Part shown: positions 47,072 to 56,158 of the stretch, piece after piece
How positions within the stretch are numbered: the stretch's first letter is position 1
How the letters are laid out: each line of letters opens with the position of its first letter
Assembly (NCBI GenBank): GCA_002364755.1
Contig: DEZI01000027.1
Coordinates: forward strand, 157,054-221,053
DNA from: Stenotrophomonas maltophilia
GTDB taxonomy: Bacteria; Pseudomonadota; Gammaproteobacteria; Xanthomonadales; Xanthomonadaceae
Direction of reading: 5' to 3'
DNA: 64,000 bases
Translations under genes and position numbers: made by a program
Notes under the pieces: generated by a model
The model's database searches: none
What the model saw: only the letters and a program-made list of their open reading frames with translations
What the model was told of the DNA's origin: nothing

Positions 47072-48340
47072 ATGAATGAAATGACGGCGGCGCGGCAGCG
47101 CTCGATGTGGGTCGCGGGCCTGTCCACCGTGGTGGAGTGGTACGACTTCACTCTGTACCTGTATTTCGCCACCGTGTTGTCGCGGGTGTTCTTCGGTGGC
47201 GGCGAGCAGGCGATGCTGGTCACGCTGGCGGGCTTCGCCGTCTCCTACCTGATGCGTCCGCTCGGCGCACTGTGCTTCGGCCACCTCGGTGACCGCCTCG
47301 GCCGGCGCTGGATGCTGCTGGCCTCGATGGCGCTGATGGCAGCGGCAATGCTGGCCACCGCCCTGCTGCCGACTGCAGCGACGGCGGGCACTACGGCCGG
47401 CGTGCTGCTGCTGGTCCTGCGCTGCGTGATGGCCTTTTCGGTGGGCGGCGAATACACCGGCGTGGTCGCCTACCTGCTGGAAAGCGCACCGGCCCGCCGT
47501 CGCGGCCTGGTGACCTCGCTGGCCTCGGCCGCCAGTGAAGTGGGCGCGCTGCTGGCGGTGGCGCTCTCCGCGGTGACGGTGGCGATGCTGACGCCCGCAC
47601 AGCTGGATGGCTGGGGCTGGCGCATTCCATTCTTCGTCGGTGCCGCGCTGGCGCTGGTAATCCTCATTGCGCGTTCGGGCATGCATGAATCACCCGAGTT
47701 CGAGCGCCAGCGTCGCGAGGGCAGCATTCCGGCGACGCCGCTGCGCCACGTACTGCGCAACCATCCCGGCGCCGTGGCGCGCACCTTCGCGATTTCCGCA
47801 CTCGGTTCGATCACTTACTACGTCGGCATCACCTATGTGCCGGCGTTCCTGCATGCGCAGGGGCACGATGAAGGCGATGCGCTGTGGCTGTCGACAGTCG
47901 CGGCGGTGGCGGTCATCGCCATCACGCCGCTGTGCGGACTGCTGTCCGATCGCTTCGGGCGGCGGCCGATGCTGTTGGGGCTGACGGTGCTGGCGGCGCT
48001 GCTGCCGTTGTCGATGTTCGGCTGGATGGCCGAAGCCGCGCCGCTGGGCATCGCGCTGGCGGCGGTGGTGCTGGCCTGCGTGGCGGGTGGCATCAGCGCG
48101 GTAGCGGCACCGGCCACGGCCGAGCAGTTCCCGGGCGAGGGCCGGGTGAGCGGGCTGGCACTGGGGGTGACCATGGCCACGGCGGTGTTCGGCGGTGCGA
48201 CACCGTGGCTGGCGCAGTGGTGGGTGGAACGCAGCGGCTGGGCGGCGGCGCCGGGCGCGATGATCGCGCTGGTGGCGGTGCTGGTGCTGCCGGTGCTGTG
48301 GACCCTGCCCGAGACGACCCCGGGCAGGGGCAAGCGCTAG
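47072..48340 (+). CDS. MFS transporter, metabolite:H+ symporter type
   Basis: A 422-residue carrier with 12 helices. The N-terminus VAGLSTVVEWYDFTLYLYFATVLSRVFF, the loop FGHLGDRLGRRWMLLAS and GGEYTGVVAYLLESAPARRRGLVTSL are signatures of the MHS family (ShiA/ProP/KgtP relatives), which move small organic acids or osmolytes. The substrate is not deducible. It converges with the nucleoside hydrolase gene, with 4 bp between stops. Confidence 0.9.
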   Translation: MNEMTAARQRSMWVAGLSTVVEWYDFTLYLYFATVLSRVFFGGGEQAMLVTLAGFAVSYLMRPLGALCFGHLGDRLGRRWMLLASMALMAAAMLATALLPTAATAGTTAGVLLLVLRCVMAFSVGGEYTGVVAYLLESAPARRRGLVTSLASAASEVGALLAVALSAVTVAMLTPAQLDGWGWRIPFFVGAALALVILIARSGMHESPEFERQRREGSIPATPLRHVLRNHPGAVARTFAISALGSITYYVGITYVPAFLHAQGHDEGDALWLSTVAAVAVIAITPLCGLLSDRFGRRPMLLGLTVLAALLPLSMFGWMAEAAPLGIALAAVVLACVAGGISAVAAPATAEQFPGEGRVSGLALGVTMATAVFGGATPWLAQWWVERSGWAAAPGAMIALVAVLVLPVLWTLPETTPGRGKR

Positions 48341-48344
48341 GCGA

Positions 48345-49292
48345 TCAGACCGCCAGGGTCTGCGCGATGTCGGCCAGCACGGCCGGTGCATCCACGCCGA
48401 TGGCGATCGACTGCAGCACGTGGCCATCCCACACGCTGGGGCCGAAGGCCAGGCCTTCCGGTTTGGGGATGGTCATGCCGCGGGCAACGCCGTCAGTGGC
48501 CACGCGCACGCTGGCGCGCTCGAACTGGAACAGCTCCGGGCGGGTCAGGGCGATGCAGGCGCAGCAGTCGTGCACGACCATGCCCTTGTGCCCAGCCTGC
48601 AGGTAGAAGTCCACGTAGTCCTGCGACAGCGCACGCACCAGCGCGGCATCGGCACCGCCGATGGCAGCCAGCGTGTCCAGACCGTCACGGTCCATCTCCA
48701 CGCGGGTGGTGACGTCCAGGCCGATGGCGGTGACCGGCCACTGCGCGGTGAACACGATGTCGGCCGCTTCGGCGTCGCCCCAGATGTTGGCCTCGGCGGC
48801 CGGGGTGATGTTGCCGTTGACGTGGAACGCGCCGCCCATGAGGACCACGCCGCGCACCAGGCCGGCGATGTCCGGGGCCTGCTGCAGGGCCAGGGCCAGG
48901 TTGGTCATGCGGCCGACCGCGACCAGGGTCACTTCGCCCGGGTGGGCGCGGACCAGGTCGATGATCAGCTGGTGGGCCGGGCGCGCATCGGCGGCCACGT
49001 CCAGCGCAGCCGGCACCGGGTGGTTGCCCAGGCCGTTGTGGCCATGGATGTGCACCGGCCAGGCTTCCGGGGTGGCTTCGGGCTGCAGCGGGCCGGCGGC
49101 GCCGCGCGCGACCGGGGCGGCAAAGCCCCAGGTCTGCTTCAGGTACAGCGCGTTGTGGGTGGTCGAATCCACCGACGCATTGCCGAAGGTGGTGGTGACG
49201 CCGACCAGGTCGATCTGGGCGTGCTTGTGCAGGTACAGCAGGGCCAGCGCGTCATCGACGCCCGGATCCGTATCGAAAATGACTTTCAGCAT
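48345..49292 (-). CDS. Inosine-uridine preferring nucleoside hydrolase
   Basis: A 315-residue enzyme that cuts the N-glycosidic bond of ribonucleosides for salvage. The calcium-binding start VIFDTDPGVDDALAL is diagnostic, followed by GNASVDSTTHNAL, the HGHNGLG region, VAVGRMTNLAL, VLMGGAFHVNGNITPAAEANIWGDAEAA and a C-terminal catalytic region. ATG 49292 has a purine-rich GGAAGAAGAAGAA leader. It is probably transcribed alone. Confidence 0.94.
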   Translation of the reverse strand: MLKVIFDTDPGVDDALALLYLHKHAQIDLVGVTTTFGNASVDSTTHNALYLKQTWGFAAPVARGAAGPLQPEATPEAWPVHIHGHNGLGNHPVPAALDVAADARPAHQLIIDLVRAHPGEVTLVAVGRMTNLALALQQAPDIAGLVRGVVLMGGAFHVNGNITPAAEANIWGDAEAADIVFTAQWPVTAIGLDVTTRVEMDRDGLDTLAAIGGADAALVRALSQDYVDFYLQAGHKGMVVHDCCACIALTRPELFQFERASVRVATDGVARGMTIPKPEGLAFGPSVWDGHVLQSIAIGVDAPAVLADIAQTLAV

Positions 49293-49450
49293 GTTGTTGT
49301 TCTTCTTCTTCCGTGTGGTGCAGGGGGGCCGGCGGGACCCAGGAGCCGTGCCGGCGCGCCCCACATTGTCCCATCTTCATGACAGGCAGGGCGAACCGGG
49401 GGCACGGCAGGGCCATAATGCCGCAACCCCCCTGCGCAAGGAGCTGCGCC

Positions 49451-49777
49451 ATGCTGGTTGTCACTCTGGTCCTCATCGCCCTGGTGCTGGGCTTGAACTC
49501 GGTCGCCACGTATGTGGTGGTGCGGCGCGACGACGTGTCGGTGGGAGGACGGATGGTGCAGCTGCTGCTGGTCTGGCTGCTGCCGCTGGTCGGCGCGATC
49601 CTGTGCATGGCGATCGCCACCGCCGATGGCTCGGTGAGCCGCAGTGATGGCAGCTTCGCGGGCAGCTACGACTCCTCGGGCGGGTATGCCAGTGACAGCC
49701 ACGGCAGCCACAGCCATGGCGGATCGGACTGCAGCAGCGACAGCGGTGGCGGCGATGGTGGCAGCTGCGGCGATTGA
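49451..49777 (+). CDS. Small membrane protein with Ser/Gly/Asp-rich tail
   Basis: A 108-residue protein with two membrane helices (MLVVTLVLIALVLGLNSVATYVVV and MVQLLLVWLLPLVGAILCMAIAT) and a 45-residue low-complexity tail of Ser, Gly, Asp and His with two cysteines (SHGSHSHGGSDCSSDSGGGDGGSC). The tail could bind metal or be flexible. AAGGAG lies seven bases before ATG 49451. No family was recognised. Confidence 0.7.
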   Translation: MLVVTLVLIALVLGLNSVATYVVVRRDDVSVGGRMVQLLLVWLLPLVGAILCMAIATADGSVSRSDGSFAGSYDSSGGYASDSHGSHSHGGSDCSSDSGGGDGGSCGD

Positions 49778-49804
49778 GGCGCAGCTGGCGATCCGCCGCC
49801 ATCG

Positions 49805-49827
49805 GTAGCGCCGGGCCATGCCCGGCG
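49805..49827 (+). repeat. SMAG/REP palindrome
   Basis: Plus-strand copy with GTAG head and arms GCCGGGC / GCCCGGC between two convergent genes. Confidence 0.8.
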
Positions 49828-49840
49828 AGGCAATACCCGC

Positions 49841-50560
49841 TCAGCCGCCGCCTTCGGTCGGCAGCGGTGCGGGCACGTTCAACAAACCGCCATCGGCCAC
49901 GTACGCGGCCAGCGCCTGGCCCTGGCTCAGCAGGTGGCGTTCCATGGTGCGCTCTGCCGCCTGTGCGTCACGGCGGCGGAAACAGTCCATCAGCTCGCGA
50001 TGCTCGGCCAGCGACTGCGCCGTGCGGCCCGGTGCCAGCAGCTGGCGGCCGCGGTGCATCTTCAGGATGCGGTGCAGGTCGTGGGTGATGCGGATCAGCC
50101 AGGGGTTGCCGGCGTAGTGCTGCACGGTTTCGTGGATGAGGTAGTTGTTGCGGTAGTACTCGGCGATGTTGCCATTGGCCGCTGCCGCTTCCATCGCCGC
50201 ATGCAGGTCTTCCAGCTGCTGCACGCCGGCGTCGTCGATGTGCTTGACCGCCTCATGCGCGCAGCGGCCTTCCAGCATCGCCATCACCGGAAAAAGCTGG
50301 TTGAGGTCTTCCAGGGTCAGCCGGGTGACCCGCGCACCGCGGCCGGCATCGATCTGCACCAGCCCTTCGGCGGCCAGCAGCTTCAACGCCTCGCGCAGCG
50401 GCGTACGGCTGATGCCGAGTTCCTCGCACAGCGCGGGTTCGTCGATCCATTCGCCCGGCGGCAGCCGGTAATCGTAGATGCGCTCGCGCACATGCCCGGC
50501 CACCTCTTCGTACAGAGGTGCGCGCTTCTTCGGCGAACGCGGGGCGGGAGCAATGGCCAT
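49841..50560 (-). CDS. GntR/FCD family regulator, probable malonate regulator
   Basis: A 239-residue FadR-type regulator. The winged helix has YEEVAGHVRERIYDYRLPPGEWIDEPALCEELGISRTPLREALKLLAAEGLV. The FCD domain follows with a metal/ligand site (HETVQHYAGNPWL, EHRELMDCFRRRDA). It lies next to the MatC-like carrier and the malonate decarboxylase genes on the same strand. In Acinetobacter a GntR protein (MdcY) represses the mdc operon, so the same job is likely here. The AT-rich palindrome before mdcA is a candidate target. Confidence 0.88.
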   Translation of the reverse strand: MAIAPAPRSPKKRAPLYEEVAGHVRERIYDYRLPPGEWIDEPALCEELGISRTPLREALKLLAAEGLVQIDAGRGARVTRLTLEDLNQLFPVMAMLEGRCAHEAVKHIDDAGVQQLEDLHAAMEAAAANGNIAEYYRNNYLIHETVQHYAGNPWLIRITHDLHRILKMHRGRQLLAPGRTAQSLAEHRELMDCFRRRDAQAAERTMERHLLSQGQALAAYVADGGLLNVPAPLPTEGGG

Positions 50561-50579
50561 GGTGGAAGTGTACCGCCAG

Positions 50580-50655
50580 GTAGTGCCGGCCGCTGGCCGG
50601 CAACCCATGATCGCTGGATGGCTTCATGAGATTGCCGGCCAGCGGCCGGTACTAC
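50580..50655. repeat. SMAG/REP-type inverted pair
   Basis: Copies with arms TGCCGGC / GCCGGCA at 50580-50602 (+) and 50634-50655 (-), between the carrier gene and the GntR gene. They can fold into one long hairpin at the end of the carrier transcript. Confidence 0.75.
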
Positions 50656-50665
50656 CGTTGGGTGG

Positions 50666-52033
50666 TTACATCCAGCCCGGCACCACGAACACCAGCCAGG
50701 CCAGCAGCGGCCCAAACGCCACCACCAGGCCGCTGTACACCAGGAAGCGGCGGAACAGCGTCTCGCGCTCTTCCTTCGCGGCCGAGGCCACCACCAGCGC
50801 GCCGTTGGTCGAGAACGGGCTGACGTCGACGATGGTGGACGACACGGCCAGCGCGCAGATCACGCCGGCAGCACCCAGGTGGCCCTGCATCAGGAACGGC
50901 ACCGCCAGCGGAATGGTCGCGCCCAGCACGGCCGCCGACGAGGCGAATGCGGACACGATGCCGCCGACATAGCAGACCAGCAGCGCGCCCAGCAGCGGGA
51001 TGCCGATGCTGGAAACACCATGGCCGATGAAGTCCACCGCGCCGGCGTGTTCGAGCACGCCGATATAGGTCACCACGCCGCAGATCAGCAGCACGGTCGA
51101 CCAGCTGATGCCATCGACCGCACCCTTCTGGCTCTGCGGCGAGAGCAGGGCCAGCGCCACCGCGACGGTGATCGAGACCAGGCCGACGTTGAGGTTGTAG
51201 ATCAGCGCGGCCACGCCAAGGCCAAGCAGGCCGATCAGGGTGAACAGACGCTCGCGGGTGAAGCCCACCGCATCCAGCGCGGCGGGGTCATTGGACAGCG
51301 TGCCACCACCGGCCGACACCAGCGCGCCGTGGCCTTCGATGGCGAACTGCCGCGACGACGCCTGCGGGCCACCGGCCATGGCGAGCTCGGCGTCGCCGAC
51401 GCCACCGGTGGCGGTGATCGAACCGCGACGCATCAGCGCGATGCCACCGAAGGCCAGGAAGCAGATGATCGCCATCATGAAGTTGAAGCCGAGGCTGGTC
51501 AGGAACACTGCCATCTCGGTCACGTCCAGGCCGGCCTTCTGCACCACGCCGTTGGTGATGCTGCCGTACACGCTGATCGGCGAGAAGCCACCGGCCTGCG
51601 CACCATGGATCACCAGCAGGCCCATCATCAGCGGATTGATGTTGTACTGCTTGGCGAAGCGCAGCGCGACCGGGCCGATGATGGCCACCGCCGCCGGGCC
51701 CAGCGCGCCGAAGGCGGTCAGCACGGCGGTGATGACGAACATCACCCACGGAATGGCCACGATGTGGCCGCGTACCGCTTTCACCGCCCAGTGCACCAGC
51801 AGGTCGATGGTGCCGTTCTTCTGCGCGATGGCGAACAGGTAGGTGATGCCGACCAGGGTCAGGAACAGATCACCGGGGAAGCCGGCGAGCACTTCCTTGC
51901 CACCCATGTCGACGAAGATTCCGCCGATGATGAAGGCGAGGGCGAAGGCCACCGCACCCATGTTGATGGGCATCGCGGTGGCGACGATGAACATGATCAC
52001 CAGACCGATGATCGTTGCGATTTGTGGACTCAT
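50666..52033 (-). CDS. MatC-like dicarboxylate/malonate carrier
   Basis: A 455-residue permease with about 12 helices. The N-terminal block SPQIATIIGLVIMFIVATAMPINMGAVAFALAFIIGG resembles the MatC N-terminal domain of rhizobial malonate carriers, and GLLVIHGAQAGGFSPISVYG and SSTIVDVSPFSTNGALVV are re-entrant-loop-like motifs of the ion transporter superfamily. It replaces the MdcL/MdcM pair that serves other mdc clusters. GGGAGGGC stands before ATG 52033; upstream in-frame extension to 52327 overlaps mdcH and is not credible. The 104-bp gap to mdcH may hold its own promoter. Confidence 0.85.
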   Translation of the reverse strand: MSPQIATIIGLVIMFIVATAMPINMGAVAFALAFIIGGIFVDMGGKEVLAGFPGDLFLTLVGITYLFAIAQKNGTIDLLVHWAVKAVRGHIVAIPWVMFVITAVLTAFGALGPAAVAIIGPVALRFAKQYNINPLMMGLLVIHGAQAGGFSPISVYGSITNGVVQKAGLDVTEMAVFLTSLGFNFMMAIICFLAFGGIALMRRGSITATGGVGDAELAMAGGPQASSRQFAIEGHGALVSAGGGTLSNDPAALDAVGFTRERLFTLIGLLGLGVAALIYNLNVGLVSITVAVALALLSPQSQKGAVDGISWSTVLLICGVVTYIGVLEHAGAVDFIGHGVSSIGIPLLGALLVCYVGGIVSAFASSAAVLGATIPLAVPFLMQGHLGAAGVICALAVSSTIVDVSPFSTNGALVVASAAKEERETLFRRFLVYSGLVVAFGPLLAWLVFVVPGWM

Positions 52034-52137
52034 GCGCCCTCCCAGACACGTGACTCGGGTACAGCTCGGATGGAGACCCGCCATCCCGGGGTAAGGCGTC
52101 GTACAACGTGATGCGTGATACGTACTGCTCGAACCCG

Positions 52138-53058
52138 TTACTGCAGCCGCTCCAGCGCGCTGCGGACCCATGCCGTCGCGCCGTCCAGGCTCTGGAACTC
52201 TTCCACCGCGCGCACCTCGCAGCACGGGTAGGACGACGCGACCATGCGCGCTAGTGCATTGCCCGGGCCCAGCTGCAGGAATACCCGCGCGCCGCGCTCG
52301 AAGGCCTGGCGCATCACCTGCGCCCATTCAATGGTCTGTGCCAGCTGCGCCGACAGCGTGTGCACCGCCGCTGCGCGGTCCCGCACCGGGCGCGCATCGA
52401 TGCCCGCCAGCAGCGGCAGGCGCGGGGCCCGCAGCGGCGAGGCATCGAGTGCGGCGGCGAAGGGTGCGAGGGCAGCGTGCAGCAACGGCGTATGCGCGGG
52501 TACATGCACCGGCAGCGGGCGGATCTCCGCACCCTGCGCGCGCGCGGCATCGGCCAGCGCCTGCAGGGAGTGCTGCGTGCCGCCGACGATGAAGCGATCG
52601 CGGCCGTTGGCAATCGCCACATGCGCGCCGTGTGCTTCACACAGCGGCTGCAGGGTGTGGCGCTCCAGCCCCAGCACGGCCTGCATGCCTGCATCGGCGG
52701 GGCTGGCGGCATCCATCAGTCGCGCGCGCTGCGCGGCCAGGCCCAGGCAGGTGCTCGCATCAACGCTGCCGGCAACCGCATGGGCGGCCAGTTCACCGAT
52801 GCTGTAGCCGGCCACCAGCAGCGGTGCCGGCAATGCTTCGCGCAGGCCGTGCCAGTGCGCCAGCGTTGCGGCACACAGCAGCGGTTGCGCCAGCGCGTTG
52901 TTGAAGCGTGCTTCGTCGGCGGCGGCCGCGAATACATCACGGCCGAGCACGGCGCTGGCCGACGCCAGCACGTCGCGGGCCGCTGGCAACTCCCGTACGC
53001 GGTCGAACATCGCCGCGTGCTGCGCACCTTGTCCGGGGCAGAGCAGGGCAAGGCTCAT
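52138..53058 (-). CDS. mdcH: Malonate decarboxylase subunit epsilon (malonyl transferase)
   Basis: A 306-residue acyltransferase of the FabD fold. It has the GQGAQ entry motif (LLCPGQGAQHAAMFD), the nucleophile Ser86 in GYSIGELAAHA, a VLGLERHTLQP segment and the catalytic-His block VHVPAHTPLLH. It loads malonyl on the acyl carrier subunit from malonyl-CoA to start the decarboxylation cycle. It overlaps mdcB by 4 bp and is the last mdc gene of the operon. Confidence 0.92.
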   Translation of the reverse strand: MSLALLCPGQGAQHAAMFDRVRELPAARDVLASASAVLGRDVFAAAADEARFNNALAQPLLCAATLAHWHGLREALPAPLLVAGYSIGELAAHAVAGSVDASTCLGLAAQRARLMDAASPADAGMQAVLGLERHTLQPLCEAHGAHVAIANGRDRFIVGGTQHSLQALADAARAQGAEIRPLPVHVPAHTPLLHAALAPFAAALDASPLRAPRLPLLAGIDARPVRDRAAAVHTLSAQLAQTIEWAQVMRQAFERGARVFLQLGPGNALARMVASSYPCCEVRAVEEFQSLDGATAWVRSALERLQ

Positions 53059-53912
53059 GCGCCCTCCTGCTGCAGCAGGAACCAGCTGCAGGCCAGCAGG
53101 TCGGCGCTTCCACCCGGGCTCAGGCGGCGTGCGATGAAGCCCTCACCGATGTCGTGCAGGCGTACCTGCCAGCCGGGTGCGAAGGCACCGCCTGCCTCGA
53201 TGAAACGACGCGCCTGCTGCTGCGCCCAGGCCAGGCCCTCTGCGCCGCCGCGGTGCAGCAGGTTGAGATCGTCCACCTGCGCGACCAGCTGCATCAGGGT
53301 CTGGCACATCGCCGCATCACGTGGCAGGCCGTTGTGCAGGGCATGGCGCAGGGTCGGTACGGCCAGGTGGCGCAGCACGGGGTAACCGGCGGCGGCCTGT
53401 TCGCGCACGCCCGGCACGCCATGGCGCAGGCGCGCGCGCTGGCCGGGGCTGTTCGCATCCAGCGGCGCAGCGGCGAACGCATCGACCCAGTGCTGCACGG
53501 TCAGGCAGACCTGCGTGGCCGGCGCGGCGTGGCCCTGCTGGCGGCGGCAGCGTGCGGAAGCTGCCACCAGCAGGCCCAGGCTGAAAATGGCGCCGCGGTG
53601 GGTATTGATGCCGCCGGTAGCGCGCAGCATCGCGTGCTCGGCGGCGATGCCATGCGCGCGCAGGCTGGCAAACGGCGCATCAGCGGCACCGGCGTCGGCA
53701 ATCGCGGTGAAGTAGTGGCGTAACGCGAACAGGCTGCGCAGGAACGTACCGGCATCCATGTCGTCATGACTGCCGGTGTCGAACGGAGTGACCAGGCCCG
53801 GCTTGGGTGCGCAGGCCAGTTCGGCATGCAGGCTGGCGATGGCCAGGCGGCCCAGGCGCGCGCTGTCGACGCGGCGCGCGACGGGGCGGCCAGCGTGGGC
53901 CTGGCCGTTCAT
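53055..53912 (-). CDS. mdcB: Triphosphoribosyl-dephospho-CoA synthase
   Basis: A 285-residue CitG/MdcB-type enzyme that makes the prosthetic-group precursor of the acyl carrier subunit from dephospho-CoA and ATP. Visible motifs: LACAPKPGLVTPFDTGSHDDMD near the start and RATGGINTHRGAIFSLGLL, both strongly conserved. Overlaps of 4 bp with mdcG and mdcH show coupled translation. The open frame upstream of ATG 53912 belongs to the overlap. Confidence 0.93.
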   Translation of the reverse strand: MNGQAHAGRPVARRVDSARLGRLAIASLHAELACAPKPGLVTPFDTGSHDDMDAGTFLRSLFALRHYFTAIADAGAADAPFASLRAHGIAAEHAMLRATGGINTHRGAIFSLGLLVAASARCRRQQGHAAPATQVCLTVQHWVDAFAAAPLDANSPGQRARLRHGVPGVREQAAAGYPVLRHLAVPTLRHALHNGLPRDAAMCQTLMQLVAQVDDLNLLHRGGAEGLAWAQQQARRFIEAGGAFAPGWQVRLHDIGEGFIARRLSPGGSADLLACSWFLLQQEGA

Positions 53913-54550
53913 GCGGCCACTCCGGTGGCCATGAACAGCCGTTCGCGGGCTTCCAGTGCGGCACCTTCCAGGCGTTTGACCAGCACCTGGCGGCTGCCAC
54001 CGGCGTACTCGCGCCAGTTCACCGCGCCGCCGTCGGCCAGGCACAGTTCGCCGTCGACCCGACGGCCGTGCTCGGCCTCCCACTGCTGCAGTCGCGCCAC
54101 CAGCGCATCGGCTTGGGTCGTGGCGTCCACCTGCCACAGCAGGTCGATGTCCGATGCGGCATGCACGTAGGGCAGGCCACTCAGGTGCTGCCAGGCGAAG
54201 GCACCGAACACACGGCCCGGGGCAAGGCGCGCCAGTGCGTGCAGCGCGGCCTGCCAGTCGTTGGCAACGCCGGGGGTGAGGATGGCTTCCAGCGTCGGCG
54301 GCGGCTGCTGGCGCTGCACGTCGTGCAGCGGCACGCGCAGGGCCAGGCGCTGCTTGCCTTCGCTCGGCGGCAGCGGCACGCCGAGTCGCAGCCGCGGGTC
54401 GGGATCATCCACGGCACGCCGTGCCACCATCGCGGGCAGCCCCTGCGCGAACCACGCCGCCAGGCGAGGTTCCTGCGCGGCCACGTCGGCCCGCCAGTCG
54501 GCATGTGCCGACAGCCAGACCAGCGTATGGCGGGCGGGCCGGTCAGGCAT
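53909..54550 (-). CDS. mdcG: Malonate decarboxylase holo-[acyl carrier protein] synthase
   Basis: A 213-residue phosphoribosyl-dephospho-CoA transferase that attaches the prosthetic group to MdcC. It has a nucleotidyltransferase-like site SDIDLLWQV and the conserved end GGAVNWREYAGGSRQVLVKR. ATG 54550 overlaps the mdcE stop by 8 bp and starts the conserved region PDRPARHTLVWL; the earlier ATGs in frame would reach into mdcE. Confidence 0.92.
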   Translation of the reverse strand: MPDRPARHTLVWLSAHADWRADVAAQEPRLAAWFAQGLPAMVARRAVDDPDPRLRLGVPLPPSEGKQRLALRVPLHDVQRQQPPPTLEAILTPGVANDWQAALHALARLAPGRVFGAFAWQHLSGLPYVHAASDIDLLWQVDATTQADALVARLQQWEAEHGRRVDGELCLADGGAVNWREYAGGSRQVLVKRLEGAALEARERLFMATGVAA

Positions 54551-55253
54551 CCCCGCGGGCCACCGCAGAGCAGACATCGGCCGCCAGCGCACGGCCACCA
54601 CGTTCGGCGCCGCGTGCGGCACGCAGATCGCCGTCGCTGGGCGTGCGCAGCGCCTGCAGCAGGTGCTGGGCGAGGTCGCCGTCCCACAGCGATTCGACCG
54701 CGCCCATCGACACGTAGTTGGCCACGCCCGGTGCGAACACCGGCGAGCTCTGGCTGAGCGCCTGCAGTTTTTCCAGCGGTCGCTTGGTTACCCGCGCCAT
54801 CGCGCGCAGGTCCATCACCCGCACCTGTGCATCGGGCAGGGCATGGATGTGGTCGGCCATCAGGCCGAAGGACAGGAAGCCGCCGCTCACCGATTCGCCG
54901 TAGACCAGGGTGACCAGGCGCGCGCCACGACGGCGGGCCAGGTCGAGGGTCTGCGCGAGGTGGGCGAAGTAACCGTTGATGCCCAGCAGTTCATCGCGGC
55001 GTGCCAGGCGCTGGCCGGCGGTGTCGGCCAGCATCACGATCGGCCGCTGCGGGTGTGCGGCGGTACTGGCCAGCACGGTTTCGGCCAGCGCCAGCGCGTG
55101 GTCGACGCCGACTTCGATGCGGTCGGTGGTACCGATCACGGTCACTTCGCCATCTTCGGTAGTGGCGGTGCCGGTCAACACCGAATCGTGGCTGTCGATG
55201 CGGTGGCCGCGCGGGAACAGGGCGTCGAGCAGGGTCTGCAGCGGGGCACTCAT
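54543..55253 (-). CDS. mdcE: Malonate decarboxylase subunit gamma
   Basis: A 236-residue partner of MdcD in the carboxy-lyase step that removes CO2 from malonyl-S-ACP. The crotonase-like fold shows PIVMLADTAGQRLARRDELLGI, VTLVYGESVSGGFLSFGLMAD and VMDLRAMARVTKRPLEKLQAL. Four bases overlap mdcD. Confidence 0.93.
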   Translation of the reverse strand: MSAPLQTLLDALFPRGHRIDSHDSVLTGTATTEDGEVTVIGTTDRIEVGVDHALALAETVLASTAAHPQRPIVMLADTAGQRLARRDELLGINGYFAHLAQTLDLARRRGARLVTLVYGESVSGGFLSFGLMADHIHALPDAQVRVMDLRAMARVTKRPLEKLQALSQSSPVFAPGVANYVSMGAVESLWDGDLAQHLLQALRTPSDGDLRAARGAERGGRALAADVCSAVARGDA

Positions 55254-56158
55254 GGCAGGCTCCGGTCGGCGGTGGCGGCGAGGAAGGCGTCGGTGTCCAG
55301 CAGCGGCAGGCGCTCGGGCTCGGCGATGCCCTGGCGGGACCAGATCTCCAGTCCATCACGGCAGTCGCCCCAGGCCTGCACGCGTGCCTTCAGCGCGGTG
55401 TGACGGGCCTGCAGGGCGGCCAGCGCAGCATCGGAATCTTCGCTTGCGGCGTCGGCTTGCAATGCGTCAACGGCGGCACCGGCGAAGGCCTCGATGGCGT
55501 CGGGCACCAGCACCTGCGCCTGGTCGATCAGGTAGCGATGCTTGCCACCGGTCACGCGCCAGACCAGTGCGCGGTCGCGCGAATCGAATTCCTCCACGCC
55601 GCGCACGGTCTCGATCACTTCCGGCCCGGAAAGCGACAGTCGGCCTTCCTCGGACATGATGACGGTAGTGCAGCAGCGGGCGACGATGCCCATGCCGCCG
55701 AACGCGCCGTTGCCGCTGCCGATCAGTGCCACCACCGGTACGCCAGCAGCGCGTGCGCCCAGGGTGGCGCGCATGATTTCGGAAATCGCAATCAGGCCGG
55801 CATTGGCTTCGTGCAGGCGCACACCGCCGGTATCCAGCAGCAGTAACACGCCATCGGGGCGGGTTTCCGCCGCGCGGCGCAACAGCCCGGTCAGCTTGGC
55901 GCCATGCACTTCGCCTACGCCACCGCCCATGAATTCACCCTGCTGCGCGGCCAGCAGCACGCGCTTGCCCTGCAGCGTCGCTTCACCCACGACGATGCCA
56001 TCGTCGAAGGCGGCCGGCTGGTCGAGCTGGGCCAGGTGCGGGCTCATCATGCGCCGCGCGGGGCCGAGGAATTCGCGGAACGAACCGGCATCGACCAGCC
56101 CGGCGATGCGTTCGCGTGCATCGGCTTCGTAATAGCTGTGGCGTTGCACGTGGCTCAT
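55250..56158 (-). CDS. mdcD: Malonate decarboxylase subunit beta
   Basis: A 302-residue carboxyltransferase-fold subunit that works with MdcE as the biotin-independent decarboxylase. Typical parts are SYYEADARERIAGLVDAGSFREFLGP, GVLLLLDTGGVRLHEANAGLIAISEIMRA, VALIGSGNGAFGGMGIVARC and LSLSGPEVIETVRGVEEFDSRDRALVWRVTGGKHR. Overlaps of 4 bp with mdcC and mdcE. Confidence 0.94.
   Translation of the reverse strand: MSHVQRHSYYEADARERIAGLVDAGSFREFLGPARRMMSPHLAQLDQPAAFDDGIVVGEATLQGKRVLLAAQQGEFMGGGVGEVHGAKLTGLLRRAAETRPDGVLLLLDTGGVRLHEANAGLIAISEIMRATLGARAAGVPVVALIGSGNGAFGGMGIVARCCTTVIMSEEGRLSLSGPEVIETVRGVEEFDSRDRALVWRVTGGKHRYLIDQAQVLVPDAIEAFAGAAVDALQADAASEDSDAALAALQARHTALKARVQAWGDCRDGLEIWSRQGIAEPERLPLLDTDAFLAATADRSLP

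Noticed and set aside
44080..47223. 1047-residue open frame on the minus strand
   Set aside because: It is antisense to the TerC, phosphoesterase and MFS genes and passes through a SMAG cluster; its His/Gln-rich composition is typical of shadow frames.
52100..52125. GTGATACGTACTGC as a further operator before the malonate carrier
   Set aside because: Only the centre TACGTA agrees with the maltodextrin site; the flanks do not match and symmetry is poor.
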